From positions 2,418,001-2,482,000 of the forward strand of contig NC_037317.1 of the NCBI RefSeq assembly GCF_000143535.2: a stretch of 64,000 bases of DNA, written 5' to 3'. The position numbers and the translations under genes are program-made. The notes beneath the pieces were generated by a model. It saw nothing but the letters and a program-made list of their open reading frames with translations, was not told where the DNA came from and searched no databases. This DNA comes from Botrytis cinerea B05.10 (lineage: Eukaryota > Ascomycota > Leotiomycetes > Helotiales > Sclerotiniaceae). Below, in pieces: positions 25,922-38,544 of this stretch; position 1 is the first letter of the stretch; every line of letters starts with the position of its first letter.

Positions 25922-27547
25922 TCAATCATCCCTCTTAACCTTTCCTCTCGAACTTCCCACCCTCGAATGATGTCTCATGGGCGAACTAGGCCTACTAGTT
26001 GATAACGATGCTCCAGCTCCTGGGCCTTTCAGCCCACTTAATGGATCTAGCGTCATACTCGACCTATCCTCTTCGTACTTTGGCGTAAATCCATTATCAA
26101 TAGTAGTCTTCTCATAGCTCGCGATATTGATTGGTGGAGGTCTATTACGTTTCCTCTCTGAACCACTATAGAGCCATGTTGCGAAAAGGACTATCGATGT
26201 ACCGACAAGGAACTATGAATATGTGAGTAAGAATTTTTTCAAAGTAAATCTCTCCAAAAACTTACATTGAGTGAAACCTCAAAGTCAAAAAACCAAACGC
26301 TGAAAATGAAACTAATAACAATGCTAATACTCGTTGCAAAATTCTTCGCAATATTATCACTATAGTTTATGCAAAGCGCAACGAGAATCCCCCCCAATGC
26401 TTGCATAACAATAGCTGTCCAAACTATCGCATTATAGCCATCAAAAAACCCATTCTTCGCAATTTCCTCTCCATCTTTGAATATCACTCCAAAGATAAAA
26501 GCTGGAAAGAGAGAATAGAACGAAAGCTGCACATTCCTCGTCCAAATCGTAACATGAGTCGTGGATTCCTTTAGCACCTTCTCAAAATATACCCCGGTGA
26601 GACCTGATATGACCGCCGCGCCCAACACAGCCATGAGACCAATTGAATAATTCATGACTGGTTTGACAAGCCCTTGATCTTCTTGTATTCCCTCATATGT
26701 AGCAGATCGTTTTGCAAGACCTTCGGAAAGCCCCTCCATACCACGTTTCGTCAATTCGGCTGCTACTTCCACTGCGCCATTGCCCATTTGTCCCAACTCA
26801 TGAAAAGAGCGTGGGAAGTAAAACCGGGATTGTGAATCGTTCATTGTCGAATATGCAGACGGGGCACCGCCGGGTAGTTGAACAATCGTAACTCCAATTG
26901 TGAGCAAGACCAGAGCTATCCATCGTTTGGAAGAAAGTGTCCTCCTAAGCAAAACCACACTGAAAACCGCCGTTGTGAGGATCTACATGGCCAAACCAGT
27001 CAACAATCATCCCGCACATACAAGAGACAGAACCGACCTTCAATTGATATAAAACCTGAAATTGTACAGCTTCCAAATTGCTCACAGCAATATATTGTAA
27101 GGAATTCTGGAGAGTGTACAGAGTAGCTGGAATGGCCAATTTCCAACCATCTCCAGAAAACACAGACATGTATAATTGTTCAAAAAGGACCGTGGCCGGC
27201 GTAGAAGGAGGTAACGTTCGTGAAATATCGTACATGGCAATCGTCAAGGAAACTGCCAACTTCATGATCTCATTGAGAAAAACCGCGGTTGATGTGGAAT
27301 ATCTATGCCCACCCCCTAATGGCATTATCCGACTATAGTGCATTATCTATCACCATATTAGCTACGCTTCCTGCCAATATGTCATGTCGAAGACAAAGTC
27401 GACGCATTTCGATCATGTCAACGTACAAGTATGAGGGCCGAGTTTTGGAAAGTAAGCTGCGAAAGTATTAACACAAATCCATTGTCCAAATCCATCAAAG
27501 TATATCCTCACCGAAATGAGAGAAACATGCTTCATTGATGCCCCCAT
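25922..27547 (-). CDS. Golgi nucleotide-sugar transporter, UDP-galactose type (SLC35A family)
   Basis: Five minus-strand exons (27512-27547, 27427-27456, 27038-27346, 26266-26982, 25922-26212) give about 460 residues. The first two exons are only 36 and 30 nt, but they rebuild the family N-terminus (MGASMKHVSLIS, LTFQNSALIL, IMHYSRIMP). Family signatures are visible: FLNEIMKL, LYTLQNSLQYIAVSNL, YQLKILTTAVFSV and GLTGVYFEKVLKES. About ten hydrophobic helices are separated by short loops, with an insert of about 85 polar residues between the fifth and sixth. The polar cytosolic tail ends GSSRGKVKRDD. The motifs match UDP-galactose/UDP-GlcNAc antiporters such as S. pombe Gms1, which feed Golgi galactosylation. 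The exact sugar is inferred; UDP-GlcNAc or mixed specificity is possible. Confidence 0.9.
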
Positions 27548-27860
27548 CCAACTCTGCGACGCGTCTTCTATCGCCATCGCGCTCAAGATTATCCTGCACT
27601 TTCTCTGTGTGTCAAAACCGCGGGGGTGGATCTCCTCTCTCTATCCTCCGTAATCTTATCTCTCAGAATACTATGGTTGAAGAGTAAGATGGATTGATCA
27701 TGAATAAGCAAAAGCCTTTACGTGCAAGGCAAACAGTGAGGTCAATGATGTCAATGATGTAAAGGAAAGGAAGGATTGTTGGTCTTGGTAGAAAAGAGAC
27801 GATCTAATGTTCTAGCTAGCTAGCTATTTCTTGACCCTGTTCATCGGTTTGCCCTGTCCT

Positions 27861-27923
27861 GCTGTGCTGTGCTGTGCTGTGCTGTGCTGTGCTTTGCCTT
27901 TCCTTTCCTTTCCTTTCCTTTCC
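27861..27923. repeat. (GCTGT)6 followed by (TTTCC)5
   Basis: Two abutting pentamer tracts: GCTGT from 27861 to about 27893 and TTTCC from about 27897 to 27923. Confidence 0.95.
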
Positions 27924-28868
27924 AGATGTTCAAAATTCAAGAATCAATCTTGGTTGGACCAGTCAACCAATCATTATCAAGAAACAGCAAGCTCTCTCCT
28001 GGAAATCCACCAGCAAATACCAGATTGACAAGCTGATCAAACGTGCACATCTATGTACGCCCTTGTCTTGCGCTCTCCTCTCCAATTTTATGAGGATCCA
28101 TATTCGCCAAAAGCAGAATTCTTATTTCTAATTCCAGACCTGATCAGCCATCATCAAACGATTCTCGATATTCACATTGAGAAACTATTGAAGCATCAAA
28201 TTAAGCAGTCAATATCAATCCCTTCATCCATCCATCCCATCCCATCCCATCCCATCTCATCCCTCCACCAGCTCATTCTCTCTTTTTTTTTTTTTTCTTC
28301 TCCAAAAAACTCTAAATCACTTCTCCAAGTTCCATGACCACACATGTCTCACCATCATCCACCCACCCACCTAGAACATCCCCAGATCTCCAAACCCATC
28401 AAAACTTCCCGCAAACAACATCGCCTCGCCTCACCGCACCACACACAAGCACCACCACCTATCTGGTATTCATTCATACGTAAAACCCAATCAACGGGAT
28501 CCCAACCCCAACCCAACCCAACTCAAACAAAAACACAAACACAAACACAAACCAAGATCCCTCCCTCCTCTCAACTCCCAACTACCTACCTGCTCCCCAA
28601 TGCCTCTTGACTCGCACCACACCCACACACATCCACACATCCACACATCCACACATACATACCTACCTACTCACCCAACCAACCACCCCAAAAGAAGGCA
28701 AGCCTCTCAATCGCCAGCCCACCACCACCCACTAACCCCAATCCCCCCTAACCCACGCAAGTTAATCCCAAAGACCCAACCCCCAAGCATCCAGACTTCT
28801 CTCCCGCCCCGAGCGTCCACCCTCCGTCCATACGACTATACTTACCTCGGAAGAGTCCCGCAACCGAG

Positions 28869-28896
28869 CTACTGCTACTGCTACTGCTACTGCTAC
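28869..28896. repeat. (CTACTG)n microsatellite
   Basis: Nearly five tandem CTACTG units. Confidence 0.9.
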
Positions 28897-28968
28897 TCCC
28901 AATCACTCATCGTACATTTAAACATTTACACACTTGATTTCTTCGATCTGACTACAAGATAAATCTCT

Positions 28969-29021
28969 GACATTTGACATTTGACATTTGACATTTAACA
29001 TTTAACATTTAACATTTGATA
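28969..29021. repeat. 7-bp minisatellite (GACATTT)4(AACATTT)4
   Basis: Heptamer repeats change from GACATTT to AACATTT halfway, as expected when a point mutation spreads by slippage or unequal exchange. Confidence 0.93.
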
Positions 29022-29616
29022 TTCGCCATTCACGTTAATATCAAAAAGTTAATACAATGCATATATCGATCGTAGCTTATAAAAAAAAAAACAAATATTC
29101 ATTCAATCAGAAATATCAAATTCGATTTTCGACTCTCGATATCATCTGTCTATCCCATAAGTATCTATAATATAAATCTTTCTCTCTCTCTTTCTATCTA
29201 TCAATCAATCATCACCTATACTATACACATCCATCCATTTATATATCTATACAAAAATGGTCGCCAAGCCACCATCTTCATCCGCACCAGCTAGCTATAC
29301 AAATCCTTTGCTTCCCATTCCCGTCCCCTCTCCTCCCATCCCGTATAGAATGTATAAATGTAAAATAATCAAGAGGGGTATATGCATATATAACCAAAAC
29401 CCATCAATCAATGTAGTGTCATGAAAGTAAATAAGACAGACACCCCATCCACATCTTCCTATCCAAATACATACATACGTACATACATCCCAAATCCAAT
29501 TCCAAATTCCAAAATCAATTCGCACCCAGTGATATCTCATAAGAACAATAAATATAAATTACCCCTCCACCCGCACCTCAAAATTACAATCCTCAACTCA
29601 TCCCTTCTCCATTCTC

Positions 29617-31854
29617 TCATCCCACAAATCTCACTTTCCCCATACTAGGATTTCTCTTCACATGATCCTCATTTCTACCACCTTTCTCCACCTCCAAAGA
29701 AGCAAATCTCGGATCATGTTGTGGTGGCGTACCCGGTCTCTTGAATTGCGGTGCATCAATCGCAGTCGCACTCGCACTCCCATGCCCCCTAACCTCATTT
29801 CTCGAAACTCCTCGACTATTCGTCGGCGTCTCATCATCTTCTTCAAATTCCTCGCTTCCCATGCTCAAAAAATCACTCAGATCCGGACTCGGTTGTCCGT
29901 ATTCGGTTCCCATCCCATATCTACCTCCGAAACCCATATCCTTTCCCCTCATAATCGGCGCGTCAAGAATCAGTGGCACCTTCTCTGTTCCCGGTCTAAT
30001 CGTACTCGCCGTACTCGCTTTTGAGAATCTTGACGACGCTCTGTTTCCTGTCGACCTCGGCGGCGATCTACTCACTCCACGCGCTTGGTGTTCTTCAATA
30101 ATCTTTTCTCTCATGCGTGCTCTCTTTTGACGCAGTGCTTCAAGAAGTGCTTCTTCTTGTTGTGTAACTTGCATCATGCGACCACTAGATGTTGTATGAA
30201 TAGAATCCGTTTCGGCATCAATTTCTTTAGGAGATAATGGCGGTGTTGGTTGTTGCTGTTGTTGCTGATGTTGCTGGATATGTTTTTTGGGCTTATGAGA
30301 TGAAGTTGGTCGAGAATCTTGTGAATTCATAGAATCTTGCCTTGTGATACTTGGTGGCATTGGCCATTTAGACAAGCCTCCATTTGGTTCCGGAATTGTC
30401 AAAAACGCATTTGATTGGTCACTTGTCTTCCTTGTGGATGATGAGTTTTTCAACGCTGATGATCTTCTTGACGGATTTTTCGTGGTACTTAGGCGATTTT
30501 GTAATGCGGGAGGAATTATTTCGCTCTCGGCATGTGAAGGAGCTTTTCCAATGGATATATTATCACGAGATTTCGATGGTTCAGCGTCAGATAAATCTTC
30601 TTCCGAATCAGATGATAATGACAACACACTGCTTTGTTGTAGATCCGCACTCGAAAAGACACTCCCCCCTGTTTGTCTCGATGTTTTGGTGTTGTGGCTA
30701 GATATGCTTCCAGTACTGGATACACCCAAACTAGAATGTCCTGTGCTCTGAGAAATCATACTGTTGCGGAAATTTCCATTCTTATTCGAACGTACGTTCT
30801 TCCACGAAAATGCTTCCTTTTCTCCAGAGCTAGAATGTAAATCTTCCAATCTCCGACGTCCTTCCCTCTTCTCTGAATTTAGTGACCCTGGCTGACGGCT
30901 ATTGCTATTCTCCGACGTGTTGGGAAACAAATTAAAGGTTTCCGGGACGTTGGTTTCTGGTATCGCCTTCATATGAGCATTCCTGGCTGATTGATCATAG
31001 TAATCATGTGAGTCGTCGGGGTTAGCATGATTTTGTATCTGGTCCCTTTGGTCCCTGGACTTTGTTGATAAAATGTTTTGCCTTTGTGATTGTAATGATT
31101 CTTTCGAAGCTGCTTTGGCAAGTCTATTTCGGAGTGAGGTATTTTGCTTGGAAGAATCGTAGGAATTTTGTGATGCTGCCGAAGGTCTTCTTTCGGACCT
31201 ATGAAACAACGAAGATATACCCGCCCTCACTGACTTCTTCCGCTCCGGTGATCCCAAATGATTATCATTCATACTCGACAGACTTTGACCGGCTTGATCC
31301 CAAAGATCCACAGAATCGGCTTGCAAATGTGCACTCCTACTAACAACTGGCGTAAGTCCTTTTCGAAGAGCCATATCTCGTGCAGACGATGCAGAAGTTT
31401 GTTGTGATATCGCAGCCGGTAACTTTTGTCGATCATAATATGATTTCAAGGTAGATGTAGAATTTTCATTTCTCAATCGATGTGTTGTGCTAGAAGTTTC
31501 CGTAGCCATATCTTCTCCAAAACGCTGACCCAATGCATTAGATGAAGCCTGTCCTCTCAAATTTGTTTGCCTGGGGAAAACACCCGATTCCCCATCCCAT
31601 TGATCATAATCATGACCATCTTGAACCGTTGAATGTGTTGATTCTGATATAGAAATACTCATCCGACTCGATCTAGATCCAGGTCTCCTCCAATCCCCAG
31701 ATTCGATGGTGCCAGTTCCCAGAATTTGTTCAGCTTTTGACAAGTTCCCCGAAGATATCTTTGATGGCGGTGGAGGTACTTGATACGCTTGTTCTCGACT
31801 CGAACTACGCTTGCGCCCAGGAATGGGAAATGAGAATTTTGAAGTTCGCCCCAT
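29617..31854 (-). CDS. Large intrinsically disordered protein, function unknown
   Basis: A single uninterrupted minus-strand exon encodes 745 residues. I do not recognise a known domain. The protein opens MGRTSKFSFPIPGRKRSSS and is dominated by Ser, Arg, Asn, Gln and Asp throughout. It has a short poly-Gln stretch (HIQQHQQQQQQPTPPLSPKE, around residue 525). A probable short coiled coil follows directly (QQEEALLEALRQKRARMREK), then RSPPRST. The C-terminus is patterned (FGGRYGMGTEY, then SDFLSMGSEEFEEDDE) and ends KVRFVG. Many Ser-Pro and Arg-Xaa-Ser sites suggest a phosphorylated scaffold or cytoskeleton/signalling adaptor, which is inference from composition. The long open frame and biased but non-repetitive composition support a real gene. 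Confidence 0.85.
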   Translation of the reverse strand: MGRTSKFSFPIPGRKRSSSREQAYQVPPPPSKISSGNLSKAEQILGTGTIESGDWRRPGSRSSRMSISISESTHSTVQDGHDYDQWDGESGVFPRQTNLRGQASSNALGQRFGEDMATETSSTTHRLRNENSTSTLKSYYDRQKLPAAISQQTSASSARDMALRKGLTPVVSRSAHLQADSVDLWDQAGQSLSSMNDNHLGSPERKKSVRAGISSLFHRSERRPSAASQNSYDSSKQNTSLRNRLAKAASKESLQSQRQNILSTKSRDQRDQIQNHANPDDSHDYYDQSARNAHMKAIPETNVPETFNLFPNTSENSNSRQPGSLNSEKREGRRRLEDLHSSSGEKEAFSWKNVRSNKNGNFRNSMISQSTGHSSLGVSSTGSISSHNTKTSRQTGGSVFSSADLQQSSVLSLSSDSEEDLSDAEPSKSRDNISIGKAPSHAESEIIPPALQNRLSTTKNPSRRSSALKNSSSTRKTSDQSNAFLTIPEPNGGLSKWPMPPSITRQDSMNSQDSRPTSSHKPKKHIQQHQQQQQQPTPPLSPKEIDAETDSIHTTSSGRMMQVTQQEEALLEALRQKRARMREKIIEEHQARGVSRSPPRSTGNRASSRFSKASTASTIRPGTEKVPLILDAPIMRGKDMGFGGRYGMGTEYGQPSPDLSDFLSMGSEEFEEDDETPTNSRGVSRNEVRGHGSASATAIDAPQFKRPGTPPQHDPRFASLEVEKGGRNEDHVKRNPSMGKVRFVG

Positions 31855-34800
31855 CTTGATGAAGCCGCAATGAATCGGAAAATGGCTGGTGGGTAGATGT
31901 TATGTATTCGTAGAGATGGTCGACCTCGGTATATGTCTCTCTAAGCTCCTAGGCCTAAGCTATATGTAATTATATTCTAGAAATTTCACAATCGCGTATG
32001 CAGCGCACATGCAGGCGCTGTGCTGGTGTCAAATTGAACCGCCGTTACCGTTCTTCAACGAGCATCGTGGCTTTCGATCGTGAATTAAATGGGAGGGGCT
32101 ATGAGTTCCGCTAACAAAGCTTGATACCAGGGTTCGTTATACAGTCGGTGTGTGTGTATATGTATATATGTATATATGGATATAGTGATGTGATGTGACA
32201 GCTGACAAGGCTTCCAATATAAAGTCCTCGCTCGCTATGTATTTATCATGAAGTCGTTGAAGAAAGATTGGAGAGCGGTAACATTCGAAGCAGCTTGAGG
32301 TCCAATGGTCTACGAAACAAAGTTCGGAAATGCAAAGAAACAGACAACAAAACAAAAGAGAAAAGATTCCTAGTCTTTTTCGGAAATTTCACTATTTCAT
32401 AACAATAAAAAAAAGTATCTAGGAAGATGGATGTTACAACTTACGGGTTAGTAGGATGAAATTGAATTTGGTCGTGTCAAATCGTAATCTCCATGAAGGC
32501 CCTGGTGGCCCATCCTTGATCAATATGGAATGGACCCTGCGCGATAATTGAGGAACCATTTACCAGGATGGATACTTACCAAGCTCCCAGTGGCTTCCAA
32601 GTCTAGGGTATTAAAGTACCAAGTACGGAGAGGACTCCATAGTTGACGATTAAAAGACTGGGATTGTACATGACCATTGAAGATATGTTGTTTGAATTTT
32701 CAAATCGGTCGAATCATCTCGTCTGCCTCGAGTTTATAAAGTTTGGTGTGAACCCACCTATGAACACACGTTTGGAGGACTAGGTTATGCTATTGAAGAG
32801 AATTCGGATGCCGGAAACTCTCAAAGATGATGCTTCATATATTGAGATCTGTTGAATGATGGACTTGACGGCCCGTCCGCTTTAAACCACGGAAGTGGTA
32901 TAGGTATCATCTAGGCATGGATGAAGATTCTCTTGTAAGCCTACCTAGCTGATCTAGCTAACCCACGGAGTTCGAACCACATGTACGGATTAGGAGGAAG
33001 ATGTGGCTATGAATTTGATTGAGAGTATTACGCTTGCATGGTTAGGTAGGTAGATATATTATGTTACATGTACTGGCTGGCTGGCTGGCTGGCTGATTGT
33101 ACTTTTTACTTCCCTCTGCCACCTCACGTCGTACGAAGTATGTACTCTGTACAGCGTCGGGTACTGTCGTTGATGAGATCTCGTTAAAATCATGATTCAT
33201 GAAGGGGTAAATCCCACCCTATCCCATCCCATCCCATTCAAATAGTTGAAACCATGTAAAACTTCAAAAGAAGATGTCACGCCATTAACAAAAGCAATGT
33301 CCTGCAATTATAAACTGTATTCACCAGTGCGCACTACTTTCTTTTATAACAGATGGCACGATTCAGTGTTTTCGCCTTCTTTCGCCGCCACAAACGACCC
33401 TGAACTGTAATGCTCAACTCTAAAATTAAACGAATTCATTCATCTGATCTAAAGTAATCCATCAAAACTATTGAACTATCTAACTTCATCTCTTCACCCT
33501 CATTTTATCAATCAATCAAGTAATTACATCCCATCACGAGGTCTTAATTTGACGACTCAAATTAGATCAAATCATGTCCATCTATCTACCTATTGTATAA
33601 ACTCCTCACCAAGTGACTATCCCACACTACATGTTACCGCAGGCTACAATCCATTATTCATATAATGTGCTAGTAAAGTTGTGAAGATTGGTGGTCCCCC
33701 CCATTTCCCATTTCCCATTCCCCTAGTGTGCACGCATGGCATGTGTGTGAATCAGGGAGTGCACATCCCCCAACATACCCCCAAGCCTATTACATCCGAT
33801 CCCCAATTCCAATCTCAAGGTCTCGAGATCAAAGAGTTCCCCGCAAACAGACATGTACACTTACTGCATGCATGTACAGTACAGAACGATGTACCACGAG
33901 TAGCCAAGTGAATCGTGCGTGAATACACCTCAAGAACAACCCCCTTTCTCACCCCTGCCGCTCCATCCTAAAAGTCTCACATGGTAAGAGAGAGACGTAT
34001 ACTATCATTTGTGACCACCTCCCTTCCAATCCTCGAGATTCCATCGCGCGAACTTCCTCTTCCTCTATTTTCCATCACATCGAATCACATCACAAGCCAC
34101 GAACCTCTTTTACAGGTAACATTGAATTCCGTGAAGTGGGATTCTCGACCCTGCCAACCCGTGCCAGCTTGGTCTGCAGTCTACCAAAAACCTATCTACC
34201 GAGCCTGTCTACTAACACTAGAACACACCAAGCAACTACTTCATCATCCACCGATCTAAACCTCAAAAGGAGCCAAAAAACGCCCAAAGCTAAATCCATC
34301 AAAAATGCGTTCATAGCATTCAAATAGTCTCATCCTAAGCCCATACATATCCCAGGTCTATCCCTTCAAAATACACCAGAAGCATTTCACTCCTTCCAAT
34401 CATTCCACGCTGTGACGCTCGCACCTATTCCCACTCTTTTCTTTTCCAACCTGACGGTTCAAAAGAAAGGAAAAGAAAGCAAGCAAGAAAGCGAATGACA
34501 AGCAGAACTTCTGCTCGTCATTTTGATCTGCCGTCACAGGAGATCAATATTGCTTTTTTCCCCATCACAAAACTACCCGATCACGTACCTAGTACATAAT
34601 TACTTTTCTTTCCATTTCTAAAAACAGTGCTCTGAAAATCCATGCTCCTCCGTACATCTTTTCTTTTTCCTAACCTTCCATTCTCCATTTTCCATTTTCC
34701 ATTCTTCCTTCATTTTCCAATTCCATCTAGACCCTAAACTCCAACCGGGGACACCGACACCGAACACAAGCACTAACACTCAAACGAATTCCCACATGTT

Positions 34801-35429
34801 TTCCACGCTTATTCCGTTGCACCCAACACTAATAATTCAGGTACCAGAAACCACCTTGTAATCCTAGATGCTGATCGACTAATAACATCATAACATCTTA
34901 TCTTCCATGAATCATAATATCATACTAGAATTTCTCTTTATCTCGTCCTACATCATCCGATCTCATCGTGAGTATGGTATCTCTCCATATATTCCTAATT
35001 CGTCCCGTACACTTCATCCCATTCATGTTTCGTGATCGACCTCCCGGCCCTTCACAGTCCGACACTTGAAACCTCAATTGTTTCAAGACAACCAGCAACC
35101 ATATGTTACACACGTTACATGTATACTAGGCACACTTAACTTGGTCCAAAATGTGTGATACAAAATGAATTAGAATCACCAGTACTACACAAACATCTCA
35201 TTCTGTATGAACCTTCAAAGAAGTCGGATGAATTAAGATGCACAGGAATTATTTTCTTGTACATAAAATTACACACAGAAGACTGATTTATGTTGTGACG
35301 ACCGAGTGCAAAGCTAATCTACATGAAATAGTGCTCAATCTAGCAAAAAAATAACTATCAATCAATAATAAAACGTTTCATATTCTCCCGAGACATCATC
35401 ACGAGCATCAGGCAATATGACTATTGCGC
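31855..35429. other. 3.6-kb spacer: promoter of the disordered-protein gene and HOP1 3' region
   Basis: No coding gene is supported. The sequence includes a (CTGG)n tract at 33073-33095, pyrimidine-rich stretches at about 33480-34800, and short TTTTCCATTTTCC repeats near 34690. Open frames are short and of simple composition. Confidence 0.6.
33073..33095. repeat. (CTGG)n microsatellite
   Basis: Nearly six CTGG units. Confidence 0.9.
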
Positions 35430-37870
35430 TCATCTCTCTGTCCGACTCTTCGTAACAGGCCACTGCGAACTATTTGATCTGAGGCTGAAAGGACTAGTCG
35501 CTACTAGAGCAGATCGCATTCTCTTGCGAGCACTATCCGACACTTCATCACCAGCACGTTTGTTGGGCTGTTGAGGGGTCGTTTGAGCAGGCACTCTTGG
35601 TGATCTTCCCGACGTCTCGTTATTCAAGCTTCTCCATGAACTAGGGGTCTGAGTACTGCTTCCTTCGCTTCGCAAGCCGCTTCGGATCGAACCCTCGGGT
35701 CGACGAAGACGACGACCAACTGGTGTAAGTTGGGTCTGGTCTAAGGATTTGCCGGTCAAATCGGTTTTTGGAGCTGCTGTAGCAAACTGTGGTGGATTAG
35801 ACCTTTTCATAGGCTGGGATGAAGGATTACCCACAGGCTTGGTGTGAGAAATGTGTTTGGATGGATCAAACAATTCAGTTTGAAGCTTCTTGCGGTCGCA
35901 GAATCGAAATGGCTCCTTAGAGGACTTTGAACATTTCTTAATGAAACCTTCGGTTTCCAGAGACCTAAACAAAGCCTGCGTATCTTTCAAGTTCCTATCT
36001 AGAATCATGATTAGTGCTATACGAATGTTAGTTGCACCAAACCTACTCATGTACTGGCAAAGACCCTCCATGTCATTGAAACTATTCTGTTCAAGATAAT
36101 ATACCATACGTCTGCGGGCACATAGGTGGTACATCTTCTGATTAAGAATGTCTGATTCCGACCCTGCGAAAAGGCACTCATAGCACTTGAAATCTGCGCT
36201 GACACTCTCCTTGCTATAGCCATAGCATTGACTGTGATAGAAGTTCCTACAAATTTCACATTGAATCTTTCTACAAATTAGAGTATGCAAACGCAGATAA
36301 AGGCTGACATACCAAATTTTCACGGTCATCATGGTTTTGACACTCGCACTCTACCTCCTCCTCCACTGCTTCCGACGCTTCCTCAATTACTGTATTACTG
36401 AGCTCTTCTGGTCCAACAGATGCCGCATGCCCCCCGAAGGTGGTTGACTGGTAGGCGGGTATCGGTTGTGTATCTGTATCGTCAGATCCTTTTGCGTGCC
36501 CCTTAATTCGTAGTCAAATTAGTACATCCACCAAATAAAATATTCCATGGACGGGTGATAACCTACAATCTGATTGATCCATTGCACTGTGCTCTGATGT
36601 GTATCAACGCTCTGTGATAATTGACTATGCCGCAAGGAAGACTGGCTATTGTCATCGATCACCATATTGGCCAATGGTGTTGTGGATTTGAGACGTGTGA
36701 CAGTTGCGAAATGTTTTCGACTGGAGGTAACCTTCGCATCACTCAAAGCTGTTGCTTTTGAAAAGTGGGTATCGATGACTGGGGCATCATAGTACTTTAT
36801 CTCAAGTCTATGAAAGTTAGAACAATTGTAGCATCGTGGATGTCGCAATGTTATACCCATGAATACCGTTGCTCGTTTGGCCCATGAGAATTCCACAACC
36901 ATCAGGAAGTATCTGAGATGACGATGCAGCACGAAACCCTCGATATTCATGCTTGGGGCGTGTGTTCTCATTGTACAACAATTGCATACTCACTTTGCGT
37001 CCAGCTATATTCGGATTCAGCGGATGTCAATAGATGTTTGGTGGTATGACCTTACCCGATTGACCTTGAACATTTCGAGAACTATTCATAACCTGTCGAA
37101 TCAAGTCCCTTAGCCCCTCCTGTGCTAACCCTAAATTGATGGTAACTCCATTATCATTCGACAAAGAAGCAGATATTTGAACATAGGGATTCTTTTCAAC
37201 ATCTTTGTAAGTGAAGTCTATGGTGAATGCTTCAACGAGCTGTTCAGGGACAACTTCTTTTCGATAAACAGAAAGTTGGAATTTCGCCAAACATTTATCG
37301 CTTACAGCATCCGCAACTCCAAACTCCTGAGTATTGATTAGTTAACCACTATATAAGAGACTAGAATAAGGTGAAATACCAGCCAATCGAGAAGTTTCTC
37401 TGCGCCAGGGTTGCCTGTTCCTCGCACAACAGAATTGAAGGAAACGATCTCATCACCAGCTTCATTCAAATTGAAGTTTTTGGGGATGTTTGTTCCGTTA
37501 ATAAAAGTTTCGTAGGTAAGGTCTGGATCGTATGCATCGTAGATTCGGGTCTTGTAGCAGTTACTTGGAAAGAGTTTCCTACCAAAAACAAACTGGCTGA
37601 CCTAAGAAGCATTTGTTAGCGGACACAGAAGTAGAAAGAGCCTAAGATACACACAGCAGCGTTTACACCAATCTTTACCAGCTCAAAACTTTGATTTTGG
37701 CTGAGTACAAGTTCTTGTACTGTTTTAGGAGCTTCCGCGGTAGCCTTCGCCTTATCCTTACCCTTACCCTTAACCTTTTGCTTCGTCTTCGTTTGTGGTT
37801 CTACCTGTGGTTTTACCGGTGGTTTGGCACGAACAGGACGATCAAAACGTGGGAGTTGCTTGCTTGGCAT
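35430..37870 (-). CDS. HOP1: Meiotic chromosome-axis protein Hop1 (HORMA + PHD finger)
   Basis: Seven minus-strand exons (37655-37870, 37380-37601, 37056-37326, 36857-37004, 36567-36807, 36313-36501, 35430-36266) give about 707 residues. After a basic, Lys/Pro-rich N-terminus, a HORMA domain spans about residues 57-260. Its blocks are QSFELVKIGVNAAVSQFVFGRK, KCLAKFQLSVYRKE and KVSMQLLYNEN. A PHD-like zinc finger follows: C418, C420, C432, C435, H440, C443, C457, C460 (IQCEICRNFYHSQCYGY). Then comes a probable winged helix (ALFRSLETEGFIKKC) and a basic, disordered tail. Hop1 binds the axis of meiotic chromosomes, directs breaks to the homologue and activates the Mec1/Mek1 response. Start at 37870 is preferred over an in-frame ATG at 37963 because of its better context (A at -3). 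All introns are 46-65 nt. Confidence 0.93.
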
Positions 37871-38544
37871 AGTGAAACACGCTGATGTAAACAGCTGTTG
37901 GAGGATTATGGATGGAGAGAATTGTAGAGAAAGGACAAGTTGAAGGTGTTGTTCAACATTCAATCAACCACAATTCAACTGTTCATCAAAGCTAATGCTC
38001 TCGAGAAAGAAACGGGAAAATCCAATTCAAGGCGATGATTTGAAAGAAAATCGTGACGATTGAATGGGTGAATACTACCTGGGTAGGTAATTGTGGACTG
38101 ACACTTTGTACGGGAAAGACAATATGAGATGATAGAGAATCCAATCAGAGATGGTATTCGACCAACATTTTAAATGGATGATGGGAAGAATTGATGGAAA
38201 GTGAAATCGAAAGGGTTTGTGCGAAGTTGAGAGAGTGAAGAGAATGACTAAGAAAATGAGGCGAGAAGTAAGTAGGTAGGTAGAGAGGTAGTGTATTATA
38301 ACAGGAAGGTACATGTAGGCAGAAAAGGAAGGCGCGCACCCTTCACTCTTCTCGGCCTCCCCCTCACCATACATGCGAACCACCTGAATAATCTTGTCGG
38401 TTTTCTCGAGTCTAATATCATTCGGTTGATCCAATTCTCTTCCACTTGATGTTATCTTGGGAAACTCTCATTCTAGCACTTGTAGAATGCAATGAGCTCC
38501 CCTAATCTACTCTAGTGACTTTGAACGACTCTCGACAGAGTTCA

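Larger units (their letters stand above)
27548..29616. other. Spacer rich in simple repeats
   Basis: This 2.1-kb spacer holds the transporter's promoter (left part) and the 3' UTR of the next minus-strand gene (right part). Most of it is microsatellite and pyrimidine-rich sequence: GCTGT, TTTCC, CATCC, CACAT, CTACTG and CATTTGA units. The open frames it contains are repeat-driven Pro/His/Thr/Ser strings. No gene is supported. Confidence 0.65.
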
